A DNA stretch of 64,000 bases from Clostridium scatologenes (GTDB lineage: Bacteria > Bacillota > Clostridia > Clostridiales > Clostridiaceae): assembly GCF_000968375.1 (NCBI RefSeq), contig NZ_CP009933.1, positions 5,084,001-5,148,000 of the forward strand. The letters are read 5' to 3'. The notes below the pieces were generated by a model. That model made no database searches and was not told the DNA's origin. It was given only the letters and a program-made list of their open reading frames with translations. Both the position numbers and the translations under genes were made by a program. Every line of letters begins with the position of its first letter. Positions within the stretch are counted from its first letter, which is position 1. This document shows positions 25,636 through 37,581 of the stretch, one piece after another.

Positions 25636-26286
25636 ATGGAAAAGCAAATAGTTTTTAGAGGCGGTACAGGTCAAGCAAAAATGTTAAGAGAAAGTCTTAA
25701 GAATAAGATAAGACTTACTGCTATATTTGAACAAAATAAAGATATAAAATCCCCTTTTAATGATGTAGACATATATTATGGAGATGACGGATTTAATAAT
25801 TGGTATAACAAATATTTTGTGAAGGATGAAACTTATTTTTCTGTAGCTATAGGTGGAAATTGTGGAAAAGACAGAATTATGATACATCAAGAATTAATGA
25901 GCTATGGATTAAAGCCTTTCTCAATTATAGATAGATCAGCTTATATAGCAAGCAATTGTAGGTTGGGTGATGGTTGCCAGATATTGCCACAATCAGCTAT
26001 TTGCACTGAGGTTGAGCTTGGAATACAAACTATTGTAAATACAGGTGCTACAGTAGATCATGAATGTAAATTAGGAAATGGTGTTCATATATGCCCAGGT
26101 GCACATTTAGCTGGACTTGTTATAGTAGAAGACTGTGTAACAATTTACACTGGAGCAGTTGTTTTACCTAGAATAAGAATTGGTGAAGGCGCAATAATAG
26201 GAGCTGGAGCAGTTGTTATAAAAGATGTTAAGCCTTACACATTAGTAGTGGGAAATCCTGCAAAGGAGGTTAAGAAGATAAAATGA
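25636..26286 (+). CDS. NeuD/PglD-type sugar N-acetyltransferase
   Basis: A 216-residue protein with the two-domain plan of NeuD/PglD. A short Rossmann-like N-terminus (IVFRGGTGQAKMLRESL, a G-x-G-Q/H-A-K type nucleotide-sugar loop) is followed by a left-handed beta-helix of hexapeptide repeats (residues 100-205: CRLGDGCQILPQSAICTEVEL, VNTGATVDHECKLGNGVHICPGAHLAG) and the ending GNPAKEVKKI. The TVDHEC histidine is the position of the catalytic base in PglD. The ATG follows GAGGTGG. Its stop overlaps the next start in an ATGA. It probably N-acetylates the amino group added by the preceding enzyme. Confidence 0.8.
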   Translation: MEKQIVFRGGTGQAKMLRESLKNKIRLTAIFEQNKDIKSPFNDVDIYYGDDGFNNWYNKYFVKDETYFSVAIGGNCGKDRIMIHQELMSYGLKPFSIIDRSAYIASNCRLGDGCQILPQSAICTEVELGIQTIVNTGATVDHECKLGNGVHICPGAHLAGLVIVEDCVTIYTGAVVLPRIRIGEGAIIGAGAVVIKDVKPYTLVVGNPAKEVKKIK

Positions 26287-27053
26287 AAGTGGTAATAGTT
26301 TGTGGTGGAAAAGGTACAAGGATGGGACAAGAAACAGAATTTAGACCTAAACCATTGATATTAATAGGTGGGAAACCAATATTATGGCATATAATGAAAT
26401 TTTATTCCTCCTATGGATATAATGATTTTATTTTATGCATTGGATATAAGGGTGATATGATAAAACAGTATTTTATGGAAATGTATTGGAGAAATAATGA
26501 TTTTACTCTTCACATAGATGGAAATAGCAAAATAGATTATAAAACTAACGAAAATGAGAATTGGAATATTACAATAATAGATACAGGGCTTGAGACCATG
26601 ACTGGTGGAAGATTAAAAAAGGTAGAAAAATATATTGATGAAGATGAATTTATGTTCACCTATGGTGATGGTTTAAGTGATATAAATTTAAGAGAACTCG
26701 TAAAATATCACAGAAATAAAAATAGAATAGCTACTTTAACTGGAGTACATCCAGCATCTTCTTTTGGACTTATGAATGTTGAAGATGGAATTGTAAGAGC
26801 CTTTAGAGAAAAGCCTATATTAAATGACCTGGTAAATGGTGGATATATGATAATGAATAAAAAAATATTTAATTATTTTCCAGAAAAAGATTGTGCTTTT
26901 GAAGAGGAACCTTTAGTAGGGCTTGCAAAAGATGGGCAGCTTGCTGTCTATGAACACCATGGATTTTGGAAGGCTATAGATACAAATAAAGATGTAATAT
27001 TTGTAAATAGTATGTTCAGCAAAGGAGTAATGCCATGGTTAACTTCAAATTAG
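26283..27053 (+). CDS. rfbF: Glucose-1-phosphate cytidylyltransferase
   Basis: A 256-residue nucleotidyltransferase of the RfbF family, full length. The N-terminal CTP-binding loop is VCGGKGTRMGQETEFRPKPLILIGGKPILWHIMKFYS. Also seen are FILCIGYKGDMIKQYF, TGLETMTGGRLKKVEKYI, FMFTYGDGLSDINL (metal-binding Asp), GLMNVEDGIVRAFREKP and ALDT-like FWKAIDTNKDV. It makes CDP-glucose from CTP and glucose-1-phosphate. Coupling to its neighbours is tight: ATGA overlap upstream and a 19-base overlap downstream with the dehydratase that uses its product. Confidence 0.92.
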   Translation: MKVVIVCGGKGTRMGQETEFRPKPLILIGGKPILWHIMKFYSSYGYNDFILCIGYKGDMIKQYFMEMYWRNNDFTLHIDGNSKIDYKTNENENWNITIIDTGLETMTGGRLKKVEKYIDEDEFMFTYGDGLSDINLRELVKYHRNKNRIATLTGVHPASSFGLMNVEDGIVRAFREKPILNDLVNGGYMIMNKKIFNYFPEKDCAFEEEPLVGLAKDGQLAVYEHHGFWKAIDTNKDVIFVNSMFSKGVMPWLTSN

Positions 27054-28114
27054 ATTTATTTGATAGTTTTTATAAAAATAAAAATGTGCTTATAACAGGA
27101 CATTGTGGTTTTAAAGGTTCATGGTTGACTTTATGGCTTAAAGAACTTGGAGCAAATGTAATTGGATATGGATTATCACCTTATACAAAAAATGATAATT
27201 TTGAAGTTACTAAGCTTAAGGATAAGATAATTGATATAAGAGGAGATATTAGAGATCTAAATAAGCTCAATAATACATTTTTAACTTATAAACCTGAGAT
27301 AGTATTTCATTTTGCAGCGCAACCTTTGGTTAGAGTAGCTTATGAAAATCCAAAGGACACTTATGCAATAAATGTTATGGGCACATTAAATGTTTTAGAA
27401 GCTATAAGAAAAAGTGAAACTGTGAAGACTGCGGTGATGATAACTAGTGATAAATGTTATGAAAATAATGAACAAATATGGACATATAGAGAGTGTGATC
27501 CATTAGGAGGATATGATCCTTATAGTTCTAGCAAAGCTTGTTGTGAACTTCTTATAGCTTCTTATATAAAATCGTTTTTTAATGAAGCTGATTACAAGGT
27601 TCATAATAAAGCTATAGCATCTGTAAGGGCTGGAAATGTTATAGGTGGCGGTGACTGGTCAAGAGATAGGATAGTTCCAGATTGTGTCAGAGCGCTTAGA
27701 AATAAAGAAAGTATAAAGATAAGAAACCCAAGGGCTGTAAGACCATGGCAGCATGTACTGGAACCTTTATGTGGATATTTAGAATTAGCTAAAAAGATGT
27801 ATTATAGTATAAATTATTGTGGAGCATGGAATTTTGGTCCTGATTTTAAATCAATAGTTAAGGTCTCTGAGTTAGTTGATTTGTTTATAGAAGCTTGGGG
27901 AAGTGGAAAATATGAATCAATTTGCTGTAATGATGGATATCACGAAGCTAATCTTTTGAGTCTTGATTGTACAAAAGCAAGGCTTCTTTTAGGATGGAAA
28001 CCGAGGTTAAAGGTTGATGAAGCTATTAATTATACAGTAGATTGGTATAAATGTTTTGAAAATAGTGATATGTATAAATTTGATGTAGATCAGATTTGTA
28101 ATTATTGCAGCTAA
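27035..28114 (+). CDS. rfbG: CDP-glucose 4,6-dehydratase
   Basis: A 359-residue extended short-chain dehydrogenase/reductase. NAD binding is by NVLITGHCGFKGSWLTLWL, the form of the GxxGxxG loop typical of RfbG. Other landmarks are VFHFAAQPLVRVAYENP, NVMGTLNVLEAIR, MITSDKCYEN (catalytic Ser/Thr region), DPYSSSKACCELL (YxxxK with Y replaced by the family's PYSSSK arrangement), VRAGNVIGGGDW and RPWQHVLEPL. It converts CDP-glucose to CDP-4-keto-6-deoxyglucose, the common precursor of CDP-deoxy sugars. It overlaps rfbF by 19 bases and overlaps or abuts the GT2 gene downstream. Confidence 0.92.
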   Translation: MVNFKLDLFDSFYKNKNVLITGHCGFKGSWLTLWLKELGANVIGYGLSPYTKNDNFEVTKLKDKIIDIRGDIRDLNKLNNTFLTYKPEIVFHFAAQPLVRVAYENPKDTYAINVMGTLNVLEAIRKSETVKTAVMITSDKCYENNEQIWTYRECDPLGGYDPYSSSKACCELLIASYIKSFFNEADYKVHNKAIASVRAGNVIGGGDWSRDRIVPDCVRALRNKESIKIRNPRAVRPWQHVLEPLCGYLELAKKMYYSINYCGAWNFGPDFKSIVKVSELVDLFIEAWGSGKYESICCNDGYHEANLLSLDCTKARLLLGWKPRLKVDEAINYTVDWYKCFENSDMYKFDVDQICNYCS

Positions 28115-28125
28115 AGGAAGTGAAT

Positions 28126-29343
28126 ATGATGAAAAAAATAAGTATTATAATGTTAGGATATAACAAGTTGGAGTATACTAAGATTGCAGTTGATAGTCTT
28201 TATAAGTATACATCACATATTGACTTTGACTTTATTTCTGTAAATAATGGATCAAATGATGGCACTAGAGAATATTTTGAATCATTGCCAAATAAAACAA
28301 AAATAAATTTTGAAACTAATGTAGGCGGAGATAAAGCTTTTAACGAAGCTTTAAAATATTGTGATGGGGAATATACAGTTTTTTTGAACAATGATTTGAT
28401 TTTAACAGAAAACTGGTTAGATAATTTAATTAAAGTAATGGAGTCTGATTTAAAGATAGGAATTGCAGTACCTGCATGTAATTTTTCATCAAATTATCAG
28501 GTAGTAGGTGCAAATTATAGTAATTTAGACGAGTTAGATGAGTTTGCAAAGAAATATAATAAATCTGATCCAGATAAATGGGAAGAAAGACTTAGACTTG
28601 TACTGTATGCAGCAATTTTTAGAACAAAGGACCTTAAAAATATAGGTGGTTTAGATGAAGCCTACTCTCCGGGTAGCTTTGATGATGATGATTTAAGCTA
28701 TAGATATAGGAGGGCTGGATATAAGCTTATATTTGCAAAAGATACCTATGTGCATCATTTTGGTTCTATAACTATGAAAGATGAATATGGAGGAGTATTT
28801 GTTAGAAATAGAGAAATATTTAAAGCCAAGTTTGGTGTAGATCCTTGGAATGCCACATTTATTGATTTTAGAATTGTGAATAATGTTTTATGTGATAAGA
28901 GAGAAAAGGTAAATATTTTAGGTTTAGGTAAAACTTCTGGAGCTACTGGAATTCAGATAAAAAATGTAATGAAAGAAAAAGGAATAAAAGGCATCAGGTT
29001 AGATTACTATGCTTTAACTGAAAAATATTTAGTAGATTTAAAGACTATATGTGATAATGTCTTTTATGTAAGGAATGATGGTATAGATACTAGTTTTATT
29101 AAAGATAAATTTGATTGTATATATATTGATGAACCAATAGAAAATTTTAAAAATGTTAATGAAGTTTTAGCAGAATTGAAAAATATATTGAATAGTGATG
29201 GACAGATGATTTTTGTTCTTCATGACAAAAATAATAATGAACTTCCAATAGAGAAATTAAATAATATTTTAAATACACTTAAATACAAAAAAATAACTCA
29301 AAAACTTGAAGGTGAAGAATATATATTTATAGTCACGATATAA
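28126..29343 (+). CDS. Glycosyltransferase family 2 with Rossmann-like C-terminal domain
   Basis: About 405 residues. Residues 1-230 are a GT-A glycosyltransferase of the rhamnosyltransferase type: ISIIMLGYNKLEYT, ISVNNGSNDGTREYF, FETNVGGDKAFNEAL, YTVFLNNDLIL (DxD-like NND), GLDEAYSPGSFDDDDLSYRY and HHFGSIT. Residues 255-405 look like a degraded methyltransferase or Rossmann domain (VNILGLGKTSGATGIQIK, FDCIYIDEPIENFKNV, LKNILNSDGQMIFVL). ATG 28126 or 28129 follows AAAGGAAG. The gene is the last of the sugar-nucleotide operon and probably transfers the new sugar. A strong terminator was not found in the 140-base gap before the next gene. Confidence 0.75.
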   Translation: MMKKISIIMLGYNKLEYTKIAVDSLYKYTSHIDFDFISVNNGSNDGTREYFESLPNKTKINFETNVGGDKAFNEALKYCDGEYTVFLNNDLILTENWLDNLIKVMESDLKIGIAVPACNFSSNYQVVGANYSNLDELDEFAKKYNKSDPDKWEERLRLVLYAAIFRTKDLKNIGGLDEAYSPGSFDDDDLSYRYRRAGYKLIFAKDTYVHHFGSITMKDEYGGVFVRNREIFKAKFGVDPWNATFIDFRIVNNVLCDKREKVNILGLGKTSGATGIQIKNVMKEKGIKGIRLDYYALTEKYLVDLKTICDNVFYVRNDGIDTSFIKDKFDCIYIDEPIENFKNVNEVLAELKNILNSDGQMIFVLHDKNNNELPIEKLNNILNTLKYKKITQKLEGEEYIFIVTI

Positions 29344-29483
29344 TGTTTTCATAGAAATCTGCTGTAATTAATGTTCTAAAAAGTATATATATTTTATAAC
29401 TAAATGACATAAATTAATAAGATTTGTTATAGTAATATTTTAGAAGGGTTTAGCAATTAGCAACTTAATTTAGGAGGATTGCT

Positions 29484-30473
29484 ATGAAGGTATTGTTGTG
29501 TATAAGAAATGATTACTATAGAAATTTTGCTGGAGATTCAATGCAAGCGTTAAAAACTGCAAAATATTTAAAAAAAATGGGAGTAGAGGTAGATATCAAT
29601 AATGGGTCAATAACAGATTATTCTAGTTACGATATAGTACATTTATTTAATCTAACTAGAATAGGAGAAACCTATAATTATTATAAAAGAGCTAAATTTT
29701 ATAATAAAAATATAGTATTATCATCTGTATATTGGGATTTGAAAAAATATTATAATTATGTTAATGATTTCAATGATATTAAGCTTTGGAATAAATGTAA
29801 ATCTTATAGATTAGCAATGCTAAAAGGATGTAGAATGGTATATCCTAATAGTGAAATGGAAGGAAATATTATAAAAAAAGAATTTGGAGATTTTGTACCA
29901 TACAATGTTATTTATAATGGTGTTGAAATAGAACATGATGAAGGAATTCTATATAATTTTAAAGAAAAATTTCACCTAAATAATTACGTATTATGTGTAG
30001 GTAGAATATGTCACAGAAAAAATCAGCTTGCATTGTCAAAAGCTTGTAATAATTTGGGGTTACAGCTAGTTCTTATTGGAAATATAAATGACAAGGAGTA
30101 TTTTAACAAATGTATGCAATATGATAATGTCGTACATTTAGGCTTTATGGATGGTTATAATATATACAATTCATATAGATTCTGTGAAACACATGTATTA
30201 CCTAGTTTTGTAGAAACTCCTGGACTTTCATCATTAGAAGCAGCTGCAGCTGGATGTAATATAGTGTCTACTAGTGAAGGTAGTACATTTGAGTACTTTA
30301 ATGATATGGTTGAATATTGTAATCCTTATGATGAAAATAGTATTAGTGAAGCAATTGAGAAAACTATTAAGAAACAAAAAGATGACACATTGAAAAGGCA
30401 TATATTAAATAACTTTAGTTGGGAAAAGTGTATAAAGAAATTATATGATAGCTATAATGAAATTGTAAAATGA
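29484..30473 (+). CDS. Glycosyltransferase family 4
   Basis: A 329-residue GT-B enzyme. The acceptor domain opens KVLLCIRNDYYRNFAGDSMQALKTAKYLKKMG, a form seen in GT4 enzymes acting on surface polymers. The donor domain has YVLCVGRICHRKNQLALSKA, LVLIGNINDKEYF, VHLGFMDGYNIYNSY and LPSFVETPGLSSLEAAAAGCNIVST with the E-x7-E pair. A TTAGGAGG site precedes the ATG. It has the same orientation as the sugar operon and is probably expressed with it or from a nearby promoter in the gap. Acceptor specificity cannot be read from the sequence. Confidence 0.8.
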   Translation: MKVLLCIRNDYYRNFAGDSMQALKTAKYLKKMGVEVDINNGSITDYSSYDIVHLFNLTRIGETYNYYKRAKFYNKNIVLSSVYWDLKKYYNYVNDFNDIKLWNKCKSYRLAMLKGCRMVYPNSEMEGNIIKKEFGDFVPYNVIYNGVEIEHDEGILYNFKEKFHLNNYVLCVGRICHRKNQLALSKACNNLGLQLVLIGNINDKEYFNKCMQYDNVVHLGFMDGYNIYNSYRFCETHVLPSFVETPGLSSLEAAAAGCNIVSTSEGSTFEYFNDMVEYCNPYDENSISEAIEKTIKKQKDDTLKRHILNNFSWEKCIKKLYDSYNEIVK

Positions 30474-30484
30474 AGATCAAAATT

Positions 30485-30552
30485 TTTGAAAGCCTAAGAA
30501 CTTTGTTAAATTCGATTCATTCGGATAGAACTAAAGTTTTAAGGCTTTCAAA
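30485..30552 (+). terminator. Hairpin after the last glycosyltransferase gene
   Basis: Arms tttgaaagcct (30485-30495) and aggctttcaaa (30542-30552) pair perfectly, with additional pairing inside (ctttgtta near 30501 with taaagtttt near 30532). It starts 12 bases after the stop. There is no T run directly after, so the strength is uncertain. Confidence 0.5.
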
Positions 30553-30808
30553 GATTTCCAGTTAAGAATAATATTAAAACAATTACGATATAAACTAACT
30601 CAGGCGTGTCCATATATAAAATATGAAGTATAATAGAGAATAAAAGAATATTATTAAGTAAATTTCAAATTATGAAGAATATTATTAATCATTTGTGGTA
30701 TTGTAAGTGATAAAATAACACCTGTCACTTGGAAGCGAAGCAAGACAATATAAAAACTATTAGTTATAGTGGTATATTGGAAAGTAATTAGTAATAAAAA
30801 ATTGCTAG

Positions 30809-30922
30809 TTGACAACTTCTTAAGTAACATGGTATTATGTTAAAGCTGTGTGATGCAGCAAGCTTAACAAAAAAGAATTTTTAAAAAAAGTTCTTGACAA
30901 GGTTAAGCGAACATGATAAGAT
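30809..30922 (+). promoter_or_regulatory. Tandem rRNA operon promoters P1 and P2
   Basis: P1 is TTGACA (30809-30814) and TATTAT (30833-30838) with an 18-base spacer. P2 is TTGACA (30894-30899) and TAAGAT (30917-30922) with a 17-base spacer. Both face the 16S gene. Two perfect -35 boxes in a row are typical of strongly expressed, growth-controlled clostridial rRNA operons. The stretch 30553-30808 upstream holds no gene that I can support. Confidence 0.75.
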
Positions 30923-30946
30923 ACAAAAGTCGCTGAGATGCGGCAA

Positions 30947-30968
30947 GATCCTTGAAAATTAAACAGAG
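30947..30968 (+). other. 16S rRNA processing stem, 5' arm
   Basis: The leader segment starting gatccttgaaaatt is complementary, with two mismatches, to 32623-32644 just after the 16S gene. The pair would close a long duplex around 16S, the usual RNase III substrate. Confidence 0.65.
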
Positions 30969-31060
30969 TGAAAGTAAGATTTAAGTCTTATTTTAAATAA
31001 GCCAGTATAAGTTAAACTAACAAGTTTAACGTCAAGAATTTGAGTACAGATTAAACTTTT

Positions 31061-32580
<1,520 letters not shown>

Positions 32581-32622
32581 TCGACGAAGTAGGTAATTCT
32601 ACTTTGAAAGCTTATTTAATAG

Positions 32623-32644
32623 CTCTGTTTAATTTTGAAGAATC
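32623..32644 (+). other. 16S rRNA processing stem, 3' arm
   Basis: Complement of 30947-30968 (ctctgtttaattttgaag and following bases), 49 bases downstream of the 16S 3' end. The 16S-23S spacer (32575-32794) contains no tRNA gene. Confidence 0.65.
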
Positions 32645-32658
32645 TAATTCTTCAAATT

Positions 32659-32682
32659 GTTCTTTGAAAATTGCACAGTGAA
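32659..32682 (+). other. 23S rRNA processing stem, 5' arm
   Basis: The segment gttctttgaaaattgcacag and following four bases pairs with 35703-35726 with a single mismatch, enclosing the 23S gene. The core TTGAAAATTxxACAG also occurs in the 16S leader arm, so the two processing stems are related. Confidence 0.65.
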
Positions 32683-32794
32683 TATAACTTTTAAATAAAA
32701 GTAAAGCTAAAGGTAAAACTACTTATTATATAAGTAAGAAAACCTTTGTAGATTTTAACTAAGAAAATTGTTGAAAAATAATTTTCACATGAAT

Positions 32795-35692
<2,898 letters not shown>

Positions 35693-35702
35693 AATAAAGA
35701 AG

Positions 35703-35726
35703 TTCACTGTGCAATTTTGAAAGAAC
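35703..35726 (+). other. 23S rRNA processing stem, 3' arm
   Basis: Complement of 32659-32682, starting ttcactgtgcaattttgaaa, located 10 bases after the 23S end. Confidence 0.65.
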
Positions 35727-35807
35727 AAAAACTTTCAAAATGAAACTCCACAGCATAGCTGAGGAGTAACCGACTATCACAAAATAGAATATTTTGGATA
35801 TCTGGTC

Positions 35808-35924
35808 ATCTGGTGATAATGACATAAAGGTAACACCCGTTCCCATTCCGAACACGATGGTTAAGCTTTATAGTGCTGATGGTACTGCAGGGGAGGCTCT
35901 GTGGAAGAGTAGGTCGTTGCCAGG
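35808..35924 (+). rRNA. rrf: 5S ribosomal RNA
   Basis: The 5S hallmark CCGTTCCCATTCCGAACACG sits in the centre, with CTGGTGATAATGACATAAAG at the 5' side and GTAGGTCGTTGCCAG at the 3' end closing helix I. A second ctggt copy eight bases upstream makes the exact 5' end uncertain; the chosen one gives about 117 nt and better pairing. Confidence 0.92.
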
Positions 35925-35932
35925 TAATACGT

Positions 35933-36007
<75 letters not shown>

Positions 36008-36024
36008 ATTTTATATGAATGATT

Positions 36025-36052
36025 AAAGACTGTATTATGTACAGTCTTTTTT
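36025..36052 (+). terminator. rRNA-tRNA operon terminator
   Basis: Perfect arms aaagactgta (36025-36034) and tacagtcttt (36040-36049) with a 5-nt loop, followed by a T run, 17 bases after the tRNA. Confidence 0.9.
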
Positions 36053-36140
36053 TATTATTTAAGATGTACACCTTTCTTTTTTTATGCTATTATGTTTTTA
36101 TAAATTTTTATATAACAAATTTAAAGGGGGCTTTATAGCA

Positions 36141-37298
36141 ATGACTAAAGATAACTTAATATCTAATAATGTGCAGAGCATAGAAATTTCAGGTATAAGA
36201 AAGTTTTTTAACAAAGTAGTTAATTATCCAGATGCCATATCTTTAACCTTAGGCCAGCCTGATTTTAATGTACCTGACAAAATTAAAAAAGCTATGATTG
36301 AAGCAATAAATGAAAACAAAACTACATATACATCAAATGCAGGAATTGTAGAACTTAGAGAAGGAATATCGGATTATTTAAAAAATCAAAATATAAACTA
36401 TCATAAGGATGAAATATGTATTACTGTTGGTGGTAGTGAGGGTTTAATGGATGTTTTTGCAGCTTTATTGAATCCTTCAGATAAGATTCTTATACCAACA
36501 CCAGCTTATCCAGCTTATGAAAGCTGTGTGAAGCTTATTGGTGCTAAGGTTATAAATTATAATTTGAATAGCGATTTTTCTATTAACTTTGAAGAATTAA
36601 AAAGTTTAATAAGTAAAGAAAAGCCTAAGGCTATAGTTGTATCATACCCATGTAATCCAACTGGAGCTATTTTATCAAAGGAAGATAATGATAAACTTCA
36701 TCAAATAATTAAAGATAATGAAATTGTAGCTATAACTGATGAAATGTATAGTTCATTGTGTTTTGAAGATCAATATTATTCTATAGCTCAATTTGAAGAT
36801 ATAAAGGATAAAGTAATTGCTGTTGGTGGTTTTTCAAAAATGTTTTCTATGACAGGTCTTAGAATAGGATATGTATGTGCAATAGAAGGTTTTATGAGTG
36901 CTATAATGAAGGTTCACCAATATAATGTATCCTGTGCACCATCTATTGTTCAATGGGCAGCTTGTGAGGGTTTTAAAAGCTGTATGGATGATGTGGAGTA
37001 TATGAGAAAAGAATTTATAAAAAGAAGAGATTATTTATATAATAGGCTTATTAAAATGGGATTCGAATCAAATGTTCCTATGGGAGCTTTTTATATGTTT
37101 CCATCTATAAAAAAGTTTAATATGAAAAGTGATGAATTTTGTGAAAGGCTTCTAAAAGAGGCAGGCGTTGCTGTTGTTCCAGGTTCAGCTTTTGGAATTG
37201 GTGGAGAAGGTCATATGAGAATTTCTTATGCATATAGTATGGAACAACTAAAAGAAGCATCAGACAGAATAGAAAACTTTGTAAAAATTTTAAAGTGA
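36141..37298 (+). CDS. Class I/II PLP aminotransferase
   Basis: A 385-residue fold-type I aminotransferase. Landmarks in order are LTLGQPDFNVPDKIKKAM, TYTSNAGIVELREGI, ITVGGSEGLMDVFAAL, PTPAYPAYESCVKLIGA, VVSYPCNPTGAIL, ITDEMYSSLCF, the lysine segment GGFSKMFSMTGLRIGY and the carboxylate-binding Arg region GHMRISYAYSMEQL. This is the PatA/AspB-like subgroup common in Firmicutes, acting on aromatic, branched or diaminopimelate-type substrates; the exact amino acid cannot be read. ATG 36141, preceded by AAAGGGGG, is chosen over an in-frame ATG 57 bases earlier. It stands alone, ends at terminator hairpins, and lies just upstream of a sigma-54 regulator gene. Confidence 0.85.
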   Translation: MTKDNLISNNVQSIEISGIRKFFNKVVNYPDAISLTLGQPDFNVPDKIKKAMIEAINENKTTYTSNAGIVELREGISDYLKNQNINYHKDEICITVGGSEGLMDVFAALLNPSDKILIPTPAYPAYESCVKLIGAKVINYNLNSDFSINFEELKSLISKEKPKAIVVSYPCNPTGAILSKEDNDKLHQIIKDNEIVAITDEMYSSLCFEDQYYSIAQFEDIKDKVIAVGGFSKMFSMTGLRIGYVCAIEGFMSAIMKVHQYNVSCAPSIVQWAACEGFKSCMDDVEYMRKEFIKRRDYLYNRLIKMGFESNVPMGAFYMFPSIKKFNMKSDEFCERLLKEAGVAVVPGSAFGIGGEGHMRISYAYSMEQLKEASDRIENFVKILK

Positions 37299-37350
37299 TT
37301 TAGTTGTTGATTTGACTTTTTTCTATTTAAATAAAGATAAATAGTAAATC

Positions 37351-37376
37351 AAATGGACTTTGAAAAAAGTCCATTT
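37351..37376 (+). terminator. Terminator of the aminotransferase gene
   Basis: Perfect 10-bp arms aaatggactt (37351-37360) and aagtccattt (37367-37376) with a 6-nt loop. It sits 52 bases after the stop. Confidence 0.6.
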
Positions 37377-37434
37377 CGTTTGCTATTATAAAAAAGAATA
37401 ATGGATTAGTCCATTAGTTAGTATAAATTTGTAA

Positions 37435-37466
37435 AGAGGCAGTTTTTTTTATTAAACTGTCTTTTT
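37435..37466 (+). terminator. Second hairpin with T run
   Basis: The arm agaggcagttt (37435-37445) pairs with aaactgtcttt (37454-37464), allowing one wobble pair, and leads into ttt. It follows the previous hairpin by 60 bases and may insulate the regulator gene from read-through. Confidence 0.5.
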
Positions 37467-37491
37467 CATTCATTATGATATTATAAGTAAA

Positions 37492-37552
37492 TTTACATGA
37501 AATTATTCATGTGATAAAATACAAGTAATGATTTTAAAATTGCAATTTTAAA
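37492..37552 (+). promoter_or_regulatory. Promoter and perfect 20-bp palindrome before the regulator gene
   Basis: TTTACA (37492-37497) and TAAAAT (37515-37520) are spaced 17 bases, a plausible sigma-A promoter, with an acatga/tcatgt dyad (37495-37512) overlapping it. Downstream lies a perfect palindrome TTTAAAATTGCAATTTTAAA (37533-37552) only 29 bases before the start codon, well placed for an autoregulatory operator. Confidence 0.45.
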
Positions 37553-37581
37553 TATGAATATTAATAAAGTGGTGAAATTAT

